25,447 bases of DNA from Chara braunii. Lineage: Eukaryota; Streptophyta; Charophyceae; Charales; Characeae. Positions 1 through 9,328 of the stretch are shown here, piece by piece. Position numbers and translations under genes: made by a program. The first letter of the stretch is position 1. Each line of letters opens with the position of its first letter. Location of the stretch: positions 446,949 through 472,395 of the forward strand of contig BFEA01000016.1 in assembly GCA_003427395.1 (NCBI GenBank), written 5' to 3'. The notes under the pieces are model-generated. The model was given only the letters and a program-made list of their open reading frames with translations. It was not told the DNA's origin and ran no database searches.

Positions 1-5
1 CTTCC

Positions 6-65
<60 letters not shown>

Positions 66-188
66 CACGCGCGCATCCCACTGTTGACTTTCCTGTAACC
101 GTCCTCCCTTCCCCATCCATGTCACTCTCTCACACGCAAGAAAAAGAGACGCAAAAGGCCGACTCCCCCTAATCCTCCTCCCTTCCCG

Positions 189-220
<32 letters not shown>

Positions 221-326
221 GCGCACATCCCACTGTTGACTTTCCTGTAACCGTCCTCACTTCCCCGTCCCTGTCACTCTCTCACACGCAAGAAAAAGAG
301 ACGCAAAAGGCCGACTCCCCCTAATC

Positions 327-396
<70 letters not shown>

Positions 397-458
397 TCCC
401 TCTCTCCCTCCCCCCCCCCCCCCCCCCCCCCCCCCCCTTCTCCCCCCCCCCCCCCCCC

Positions 459-498
<40 letters not shown>

Positions 499-1938
499 CA
501 CACGTAAGGGAAAAAACAGAAATAGAGCGCGATTTTCGGCCTTCCACACTCCACCTTACCCCTGCCCCTCTTCCCCGTCCCCCCATCTGTCTCCCATCCA
601 CGACATGTACTGCTATCCCTCCCGCTCTTCCCCTTTGTCACTGTACCATCCTTACCCCTCAACTCTCCCTTCCCTCCCAGGACGCTGTGCCATGCGCCAC
701 CTCATCCTCTTCCTCCAAATCCGCCCGAGCTATTGCTCTGCGCCTCTTCAAATTCTTTCCTCCCCCAGTCCTACTGTGGCTTCTGCTGCCCCTCTCCCCT
801 CCTGACCCCAATTCTCACGCGCCCCTCTTCACTCTCCTCCCACCAATCCATTTGTGTATGCCTCTCTCTCTCTCTCTCTCTCTCTCTCCACCTTCGCCTG
901 ACCTCTTCCCTTACTCCGTACCCCACCCAACCATTGCCCTTCCTCCGGCCGACCTCACCATGCCGTCTTTCCCCTCCTCTTCCTCTTCACATGCTCGTCC
1001 CCCCCTTACCTCTTCCCTTCCTCCATATGTCACTCAACCTCTAAACTACGTTCTGCTTTCTGTCCTCCCTCCGCCCTACTTCTCCCTGCCGCCTCCCTTT
1101 CCTCCCTGCCTCCTCTTGACCTTCTCTTATAACCTCCCTCTGCCCTCCCTTCACCTGCCCACCTCACTCCCTTCCTTCGTCCAATCTCCGCCTGACCTCC
1201 TTCCCTCATCTCCTCCGTCCTCCTCCTTCCTCCTTCCTCTGCCCGACTTGCCCTGTTCTCCTCCTTCCCCCAATCTCCTTCCTCCCATTCCTTCCTTTGC
1301 CCGATCTCTACCTGAACTCCTGCTTCCGCCCTACTCTCTGCGGCCTTTCCCCTGCCTACTGGCCTCCTCAGCACTTTCTCTTCAGCCTCCCACTGGCCTC
1401 CGTCCGCCTGGCCGCCTCATTCCCCTTCATCCGCCCCCTTCGTTCGCCTGATCTCTGTCTGCCCTCCTTCCCCCAATCTCCTTCCTCCCCTTCCTTCCTC
1501 AGCCTGATCACCACCTGACCACCTCCTTCCATTCCTCCCTCCGTTGTACTCCCTACCTGCCCCTTCCTCCCTCAACTGGCGGCCCTCCTTTCGTAACGCC
1601 CGACCCAGTGGACGTAAACGCTCCATTTGTTATCAAGATCGCTCCATTTCTTTTAAAGATCTCAACACCGTTGCACACGCTCAAGAAGGAGAGAGGGAAA
1701 GCAGGAGAGAGAAAAACGCATTTCACCTCTTCCTTCCTCGCACCTTCTTTGCCCTTGTCTCTCTTCCACCACCACGTCTTCTGCCTCCTCAAGATCTTCC
1801 TCCTCAACATTCTCCCTCGGTCTTTTTTCTTTGGAGCGGCCTTATGATTAACTGCCTGCACCAGGTATTTCAGGGTATCGATATTTCTTCCCATACTTCT
1901 CTCTTCCTCCCCAAGCCCTACACACACCACACTGAGTC

Positions 1939-1981
<43 letters not shown>

Positions 1982-2000
1982 TCTCTCGCGCGCGCGCGCC
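1..2000 (+). repeat. Pyrimidine-rich domain with CT, C and CA microsatellites
   Basis: Contains (CT)n at 8-62, 189-216, 331-406, 862-888 and 1940-1987, C runs at about 411-437 and 442-458, (CA)n at about 460-494, and (CG)n at 1987-1999. The part 600-1560 is nearly all C and T, with degenerate units such as CTCCTTCCCCCAATCTCCTT (about 1260 and 1463). No gene is supported. Confidence 0.85.
66..330 (+). repeat. Direct duplication (152-bp offset) on both sides of a (CT)n tract
   Basis: About 115 bp starting CATCCCACTGTTGACTTTCC at 74 recur from 226 with a handful of changes, through GGCCGACTCCCCCTAATCCT. (CT)n tracts precede, separate and follow the copies (8-62, 189-216, 331-406). Confidence 0.85.
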
Positions 2001-2264
2001 ATCCATCCACACCTCTCGCTGTGTGCGTCTGTGCGCAACCGCACGCGCGACACGCTCGCCCTTATTCACATTGGAAAAAAAAACGTGGCTCTAAGCCTTA
2101 ACGCAAATTGAAAGCTAAGAAAAACGTAATGCACTCTCTATATCATTCCCAGATAAGGTAGCATGAAGGGAGGGAGGACAGAGGGCCGAGGAAGGTAACG
2201 CCACCAGAGGAAGGAGCGCAAAGGCCACGGAGGGAAGAAGGAAGGAGAAAGGGAGGAAGAAGGG

Positions 2265-2387
2265 AGGGCCGATGATGAGCACCAAAAGCACGTCTGGATG
2301 GATTCACGATGAGCACGCATCCACGGTGACCACGTCTGGATGAGCATGAAAATTACTGATCAATGATGAGCACGTCTGCAGAGCACA

Positions 2388-2442
<55 letters not shown>

Positions 2443-2659
2443 CAATGAGCACCAAGGAGAGCACCAAAGGAGCAAACACGATGAGCAGCAATGAAGACAA
2501 AGCATGGATCCAAGCACGGATGAGCACCGGCCACCAATCGAACCACGATGAGCACCAAATCGAACCAAAGCACGATGAGCAGCAAGCACCAAATCGAACC
2601 ACGATGAGCACCGAGCACCAAATCGAACCACGAACCACGGCGACCACCAAAGAGAGAGC

Positions 2660-2660
<1 letters not shown>
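2265..2660 (+). repeat. GATGAGCACC minisatellite interrupted by (GA)n
   Basis: GATGAGCAC recurs through the block, with ACCAAATCGAACCACGATGA units best seen at 2525-2640. A (GA)n tract (2399-2434) interrupts it and another follows (2667-2702). Long frames across it are repeat artefacts. Confidence 0.75.
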
Positions 2661-2703
<43 letters not shown>

Positions 2704-2963
2704 GCACCCATAGAGCACCGACCGACAATCACACGCGCACGGACCACGGAGCACACAGGCGCACCGAGAAAGAGAGACGAAGTGCCGGGCGATTGGAGAA
2801 GTGGCCGTGGGCGGCAACAACATTGCGCGGGCGATTGGAGCGGTGGGCCAGCAACGGAAAAACGGGCGTGGCAAGTGTAGTAGCTGTTCTGATCAGGATA
2901 AAAAAAATAAAAATAAAAATAAAAACAGGCACGCGGGCGATTCGGTACCGAGCTTGAAGGAGT

Positions 2964-3073
<110 letters not shown>

Positions 3074-3132
3074 CGGCCACGATTACGGGCCGACGGGCGG
3101 GCGAACGGGCGCCTCCGGTAGCCTCCGGTAGC

Positions 3133-3286
3133 GATATCTCACGGCCCGACTCACGGCCCGAATTGCAGGCCGGTAACGCGCCGCAGACGGCCCAGATCGC
3201 AGGCCGATCAGAAAGTTTTCTGATCGGCCTGCGATCTGGGCCGTCCGCGGCGCGTTACCGGCCTGCAATTCAGGCCGTGAGATATG
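3133..3286. repeat. Near-perfect foldback (about 70-bp arms, almost no loop)
   Basis: The left arm, from GATATCTCACGG through CGATCAGAAA, pairs with the right arm TTTCTGATCG...CCGTGAGATATG around a centre near 3215. There are only a few mismatches, plus a 12-bp extra copy of TCACGGCCCGAC-type sequence in the left arm (3141-3160). Outside it on the left, GCCTCCGGTA is repeated twice (3111-3130). No transposase is present; it could be a MITE-like element or a hairpin precursor. Confidence 0.85.
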
Positions 3287-3498
3287 ACATTTAGCAGTTC
3301 TTATATTAGGTGTAGATGTAGATGTAGATGTAGATGTAGAATAAAATGCCGAATAAAAGAAAAGCAAATAGGACAAAAATGTGAGTCTGCTCCCGAAACG
3401 TGGCCGTGGCCCACCAGGTCGCACAAATGTTGCGCGGCGTGGGGTCCGAATGATGAAACGTCGGGCCTGCAAGCGGCTGTGTAGGAGCCCATAGCATG

Positions 3499-3502
<4 letters not shown>

Positions 3503-3568
<66 letters not shown>

Positions 3569-3576
3569 CCCCCCTC
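3503..3576 (+). repeat. (CT)n microsatellite followed by a C run
   Basis: Pure CT dinucleotide tract followed by C9-10. A (TGTAGA)n hexamer repeat (3311-3340) and an AAAAAT-type repeat (2899-2926) lie in the same region. Confidence 0.9.
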
Positions 3577-3579
3577 CCT

Positions 3580-4410
3580 CCCCCACGTTCCTATCCCCTC
3601 TTACCCTCCATCTTTTCCATCTTTGTCATGGTGCCTCTCTCTCTTTCCCCACCCTGCGGTACGCTCTCCTTTTGCACCCAGAGACATGCTGTACCTGGGC
3701 TGCCTGTCTCTTCCTAGCTCTCACTCTCTTGGCCTCACTCCACTACATAACGCTATCTGCATCCGGAGCTTGTAATCGACCTGTTCAAAATGTTGGACAT
3801 ATATGAATGCATCTGGGCCAGAAGTGTCCAAATGCATGTATAGAGTTGAGTGAGTGAGGCCCTGTATCTGAAAAGAAAGTCTGTGTCGCAACAAAACATG
3901 AGCGCAGAAGAAGAGATACCTCAGACGCATGCATAGGGGGTTTGGATCGCTATGGTAATATGGAAAGGTGGGAAGAAAGAGGGGGAAGATGTTGAGGACG
4001 GGAAAAGGGATTACCACCTATGCTTTCAAGATTGGACCCAGATTAACCCCTCTATCCCGCTCCGTCCCCTCTCAGACTTTCCGGATCTCTTCCCACCCCC
4101 TCCTTTAGATCTGGTTGAAATGGAATGGTATGGGGGGGATTGCGAGCTAAGGTAGTATGGAATGAGACAGTATCAAAATGGTGAATGTTTAGTGGATGTT
4201 TTATTGGGGGATGGGATGGAAAAATCTTTTGGGAGAAGGAGAAACTAGTCTTTCAATAGCAGGTATTTGGCGCCTGGTATAGGGCGAAGAGGTTTCTCCT
4301 TTTCCCATTAACCTGCTCAGTCAATCCTCTGGAAGGCAGAGTAAACAATGCTGGCAGGTGCTTTCCTCTGTTTTTTTCTTTGTCATGCTCCTGAATCGTT
4401 GTGTACAAGG
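3580..4410. other. Intergenic stretch with no recognised feature
   Basis: Frames up to 98 codons occur on both strands but none resembles a known protein, and no RNA gene or repeat was recognised. Confidence 0.6.
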
Positions 4411-4548
4411 GACGCTGGACCCGTTTTCCAGCAGGTGATGCTCCCCACCAATAGATGGAGCCTTCTCTGGGTGCTATTGCTGTCTGCTCTTACCAGTAGC
4501 ACTGGCACTGCAGGGGGTGTTGTAAAAAAAAAAAAAAAAAAAAAAAAA
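4411..4548 (+). repeat. Dispersed repeat C, copy 1, with A25 tail
   Basis: GACGCTGGACCCGTTTTCCA (4411-4430), GGTGATGCTCCCCACCA and GGAGCC recur at 23477-23529 in the same orientation with few changes. Both copies are followed within about 60 bp by a 24-25 base A run (here 4524-4548). A third partial match, ACGCTGGACCCGGACATCGG, stands at about 4684-4703. Confidence 0.6.
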
Positions 4549-4802
4549 GCAAACACAAAACAGCGCCGCCAACACACATGCGAAAATTATTCATTCCCTT
4601 TGGGGGTGTGTTTTGCGCATTTAGTGAGCGGGGCACTGAGGCCCTATATCTCGTGGCCCTCGCCCTTTGAAAGAAACCATGGTTACGCTGGACCCGGACA
4701 TCGGACCAGTCCAGACGTCCAGTCGAACCCAGTGCATCACGCTTGGGGGGGGGGCCGGGATTTTCGGGCGTCCCTGTCCCTGTCCCCGCCCCCTCGTTTC
4801 CA

Positions 4803-4940
4803 CAAAATGGGGCCTATTGGACCCTGCATTTTTGAAAAAATGTGCAGCAGATCTCTGCCACCGATCTGTGGAGATCGGCGGTGGAGATCTACCGCACACT
4901 TTCTTTAACAATGCGGGGTCCCATAGGACCCACTTTTCGA
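4803..4940. repeat. Imperfect inverted repeat with a short loop
   Basis: The left arm (about 4803-4868: CAAAATGGGGCCTATTGGAC, CAGATCTCTGCCACCGATCT) pairs with the right arm (about 4873-4940: AGATCGGCGGTGGAGATCTA, GGGTCCCATAGGACCCACTT) with roughly one mismatch in five. It is directly followed by a second palindrome. Confidence 0.75.
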
Positions 4941-5015
4941 ATTTCGAAACACGCCTGGTTCTGGCCACTGATCTCGAGATCAGCGGCCGAAATCGGGCGC
5001 GTTTCAAAATTTGAA
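4934..5015. repeat. Second imperfect palindrome centred on CTCGAG
   Basis: CTGATCTCGAGATCAG (about 4969-4984) is a perfect core. The flanks TTCGAAACACGCCTGGTTCT GGCCA and GCGGCCGAAATCGGGCGCGT TTCAAAATTTGAA pair imperfectly. Together with 4803-4940 it makes a tandem pair of hairpins about 210 bp long. Confidence 0.75.
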
Positions 5016-5292
5016 ATGCGCCACCCCGCCTTCACTCCGGCCCACCCCTGTTCCCACTTCGTTAGAAACTCTTGAAAATCAATCATCAAACACATCCCCC
5101 TGCACCCCCACTCCGGCCCATCCCCACGACGAGGTTGACGTCGCGTTCATTCCAGTCGCCGTCAACCTCCCCGCTGCAGCCCGCGACGTCCAAGCTCGCC
5201 AGCCCACCACCGCCATTCTCGCCAGCGCCATCGTGAAGCGGCGCACAATGCACCTCCCATGGCCGCGAAGGGACGTGAGGTAAGTATAGACC

Positions 5293-5470
5293 TTTTTTTT
5301 TTTTTTTTACCATATCCATTCTGGGGAGCATCAGTCCGGTTCCTATTCCACCGGCAAGTCAAAAAATTACATTTTGACCACACACACGTTTCCTTCCATC
5401 TGGCCGAAGGATCCCTGAACAGCATTGATTGCTCCAGCAGTGTGGAGGGTTGACTGCCAGCTTGCCATAC
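5293..5470 (-). repeat. Dispersed repeat B, copy 2, ending in an A tail
   Basis: The reverse complement matches repeat B copy 1 at both ends (GGCAAGCTGGCAGTCAACCC and CCCCAGAATGGATATGG). It ends in a 16-base A run (T16 at 5293-5308 on +). The A tail and short length suggest a SINE-like retroposon. No clear Pol III A or B box was seen. Confidence 0.6.
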
Positions 5471-5685
5471 CTCTACCTTTCCTCTCAGATCCAGATCCCT
5501 GAACCTGTCATATCTATTTTGAAAGCAAGAAAGCGATAGAAGATGAGGAGAGCCGCAATCTCAGAAGATGCCAATACAATAATTTGCCACCGAGTTCACG
5601 TGGCCAATAATGGGTCTCGTCCAACTGCAGACTGAAGGTAAGTGTGGACCTTAGTTTTTGTGTTTTTTGTTGTTGTTCTTCTTCT

Positions 5686-5723
<38 letters not shown>

Positions 5724-5925
5724 TGCTTCTTCTTCTTCTTTCTTTTTCTTGTTCATCTGTTTCTCCTCTTGGTCTTCGTCTTTCTTTGTCTTCGTCTTTC
5801 TTTTTCTTCGTGGGGTTCTTGGACTGGGAGAGAGAGAGAGAGAGCTTCGCCCCCCACGTCTTGCACCACCATCCCCTCCTCCTCCTGCTCTTCTTTTTCG
5901 TCTTCTTCATCTTCTACTTCTTTCG
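5471..5925. other. Low-complexity stretch (CTT/CTG triplets) without a gene
   Basis: Contains (CTT)n and (CTG)n near 5678-5745 and a short (GA)n at 5829-5844. Frames read polyleucine, polyphenylalanine or polyalanine only. Confidence 0.65.
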
Positions 5926-6189
5926 CTCTTTTTCTCCATCTTTTTCTCCTCCTTATTTTTTGTCAGGATCTTGGGGAGAGAGAGAGGGAGCGACCTCCTC
6001 CTTCTACTCCTTCCCCTACTACAGCGCAGTCTCCTCACCGTCCTCCCCCCCCCCCCCCCCCCCTCTTTTTCTCCATCTTTTTCTCCTCCTTATTTTTTGT
6101 CAGGATCTTGGGGAGAGAGAGAGGGAGCGACCTCCTCCTTCTACTCCTTCCCCTACTACAGCGCAGTCTCCTCACCGTCCTCCCCCCCN
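5926..6189 (+). repeat. Exact tandem duplication (137-bp offset) ending in C runs, with an N
   Basis: About 120 bp from CTCTTTTTCTCCATC to CTCCTCACCGTCC at 5926-6040 recur without a visible change from 6063. Each copy ends in a C run, and the second C run contains the window's only N (6189). This may be a real recent duplication or an assembly error. Confidence 0.85.
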
Positions 6190-6199
6190 CCCCCCCCCA

Positions 6200-6989
6200 A
6201 AAAAAAAAACAGTGCAACTTCAAACTTTTGATGGCGGATTCCGACAGATCCCGGAGAGCACAGTCGGAATCCGGAAAAATAAATACATGAAATTAGCTAG
6301 GCTACCAGAGTGGCCCGAGACCACCTACCCGGCCGGGCCAAAAAAAAAAAAAAAAAAAACCTTGGTATAAGTTAAAAAGAATTTCGACATGACCCTGAGG
6401 TTCAGTTTATTTTTCTGCATAACATAGTTTTTTTGGGACTTTTCTTTTTTTTTCCTTTTGTTCTGTTTTTGCTTGGACCTTCCGCGCTCCTTGCATGGCT
6501 GCGCCGCCCCGGAAAAAAAGGTGACCCGGGCGGCCCAGCTGATAGCCTACAAAATTGGGCATTTTTTAAATAAAACCGGTTTTCCGGTTCACCCCCCAGG
6601 GCCCGGCCTGGCGCCGGTCGGACTGAGCCTGCTGAAGCGGCCAGATCCTGGCCCAGGCCTGACAAAAACAGAATATGCCAGATGCATGTCAGATCTCCAC
6701 GAAAAAAGGTCCACACAAAAATCCAAGACCCGCTACAAAAGATCAACGGATCCACACAACACCAATGATTTCAGCCTTACGATGTATTTTTTTTGCAACG
6801 ATCCAACGCATCGAGGAACAATTCTCCTTTCACATAAAAAATACCCAATTTGAGGCACGATCGCCAGATTGACCGATCCAAAGGCCAACGGTGCATGAGA
6901 ACTCAATCGTGGTGCCACCACTTGCTCCACCGCCAGCGACTTTTAGCGTTTTGTTTTGTTAGCTTGCACACAGAATATTAAGACCAACC
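6200..6989. other. Region 3' of RBL with no recognised gene
   Basis: A and T runs (6341-6359, 6443-6452), a GC-rich patch (6590-6665) and a small CCGG palindrome near 6577-6589. If the donor at 7067 is used, the final RBL exon would be in or below this region, but I could not identify it. Confidence 0.5.
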
Positions 6990-9328
6990 TTATGAACTCA
7001 GAGCAGCAAGGAACACAGGGAAATACAGGAACTCAGAAGAGGGAAGCATTAAGCCGCGACAACATACCTCTGCTGATCTCTTCCCACTGCTACACTCCCG
7101 TATAGGATCAGTGGCACCATTCTCCTTTAAGATCCCCTCCTGACAGTGCATCCATTCTTTACGCTGCTGAGTCATCCAAGGACACTGAACATGGACCGAA
7201 CGGACTTCCTGCCCCCAAGGGTCAGGCCGTGAGCTTCCCCGCTGGTTCATGTTCTCCAGGACAGAATGGTATCCATCTTGTTTCCCATGCCACATCATCT
7301 CGGCCTCACTTTCCTTGTCTGTGTTAGGTCGTGAAAGCTGAGCTCTGGGCCAATGATACAGGACCCCCCACTTGCCATTAATCTGAGATCTGCAAGCTTG
7401 GACCCCAGGAGCAAGTCCTATGCGCCGTTCAGCATCCATTCTGAAATCCCGCATGATTACTCCAACCCTCCTCTCCTGGATAGGACCACCGCAGCTCCGA
7501 ACCACTCCCACCCGCGTCATCCCGGTCGTCAATGGAGGATTTGTTACACTTTCTTCATCCCTCCAGTTTGGACACTCACCCGGCAAAACTCTTCTCAACA
7601 TGGGGCCCACTTCCACAAGGGTGGAAGTGCCTGACACCTCCGCTTTGGATCTGTCAGATGGGCTCGTTGTCATGCTATAAAACCTCACACACTCCTTTTC
7701 CCTTGGCTGCTTCGTGGGAGGCTTCACAACATGAAACATCGGCCTCCCAAACGTGGCTTCTGCCGGCCCCTCCGTTCCAACGGGTGATCGCCCAGGCATG
7801 AGGAGGTCTGCACTCTCTAATCCACAGCACTCCCCCGAAGGTGCTACCTTCTTTCGGGGCTGGCTGACCTTCACTCGGGCATTGTTCCTCTCATTCACGA
7901 TGCCCTTCTTCCCTTTGCCAAGAGCAGCCCGTCCCTTTTCAGGTTGTGATGGGCCAACAGCTTCTGCCTTGCCTCTCCGGGATTCTGCCCTGATCACTAT
8001 TCCCTTTGGGACGCCACTGTCTCCTACTGGCTGGCATCCTTTTCTAAGCATAGCAGGTCTTGCACCCAATGACTTAGCAGACATCATTCCCTTCATACCG
8101 CCCTTTTTCTGTTCCATTCCTGAACACTTGATGCTCTGTGTTGCCTTGGAGGATGGCTCACCTCTAACCGCAGCTGTATCTGTAGTTCCAACTCTCCACG
8201 TTTGCCCAACAGCGGGTCTCACAGCGGCTGTGCCCAACCGAGGGCCCCTGCCAACAACACGAGTTGGTGTCAGCTCATCGCCCCGCATCTTTGTTCTATT
8301 TGGCGTTCCCGGGACAGCTTCAACTCTCCAGACAGGCCTTTTCACACTCATTCGTGACTCTGCTTTGCCCACACTCTGTTGCAACATGTGGCCTGGATCT
8401 GCACCCACTGGCTGTCCTTCAAGACCAGCATGATGAACTTGAGATATATCAGCTTTCTTGCGCGTACTGCCTGTTTTCTTGGCTTCCCCAGCCGATCGGC
8501 CAGATACACCAGTCACTCCCATCTTTCGAGATGGACCCTTCCGAGGATTCCCGTTATCCAGTACCCTGTCATTTCCAGCAGTACGTGTCGTTTGCTCAAT
8601 GACTGTCACCCCTGATCCCGCAGCATTCCAATCCCTGCCTTCTGTTCCTAATGTCCCAGGAGCAACTCGAGATGAGCCTGGTTTCTTCTTCCTCGTACCC
8701 AAAAGAGGATCCTTGTCATTGATCACAGTGCTGGCAACAGCACCCGTTGATGTCTCGGGGAGGCTGCCCAATTGTGGCTCCTGAGCATGGAACATTCCGC
8801 TACTAACAGGATGTCCCATCGCTGAGTTTCTCCACCCCTTGCCACTGCTCGGAGTTCTGGCTTTTCTTGCCCTATCACCTTCCCCAGCTTTCTGAGCTGC
8901 CTCCTCACCTTCGGATCCAACCAACTTCTGGGAGCGCACCGCATCGCCACCCACCCAGAACAAAGAGGTTCCTGAGTCCCCACCACCTTGGCCTCGACGC
9001 AAAGTCCCTACTGCCTCGCTCAGAGCCTTCTCGGAGGTGCATGCCTCTCTCGCAAGCACTGTCCTTGGGGAGCCTACTTTGCTGCAAGGCTCCCCACAAG
9101 ATGCCACAGTAGGAGGTTGCCCTGCTGCAGCTGCGATGGGTGAAGTCGTTGCCTCACCCTTTACAGAGGGTGTTTTGACATCAGTTTTCCCTGCACTTCC
9201 TCCTGGCTTCTTCTTCGACTTTCCCAAAGATCGCCGCTTCTCAAGTAGTTCCTGAACCTGAACAGACCTCTCCGTCAATTTCCTCTTCCGAACTGGCCTG
9301 CCATTAGGACCAATCTGCACTACGTCCT
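6990..9328 (-). CDS. RBL: RBL exon 5 (basic tail plus long lineage-specific extension, residues 576-1354)
   Basis: The acceptor TCGTGTGCAG is followed by AG GAC GTA, completing Glu576. [20 protein letters not shown] resembles the basic end of plant RBL. After about residue 625 no known domain is recognised. The remaining sequence is 730 codons without a stop, rich in Gly, Ser, Lys, Arg and Pro, and looks disordered up to about residue 1190. A Trp/His/Cys-containing stretch (about 1190-1329) looks more structured. The last 25 residues are hydrophobic and follow a strong donor-like GTATGT, so the true 3' end may be a further exon. Stop TAA is at 6992-6990. Confidence 0.75.

Noticed and set aside
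687-1451. 254-codon + strand frame
   Set aside because: Product of a C/T-only region; reads as Pro/Ser/Leu low complexity with no domain.
3311-3340. (TGTAGA)n, considered as telomere-like
   Set aside because: Does not match plant or algal telomere repeats; simple hexamer microsatellite.
5642-6370. Overlapping + frames of 195-242 codons
   Set aside because: Polyleucine/polyphenylalanine from CTT/CTG repeats, runs through the N and the duplicated unit.
7753-8433. 226-codon + frame
   Set aside because: Antisense of RBL exon 5; no similarity of its own and no splice logic.
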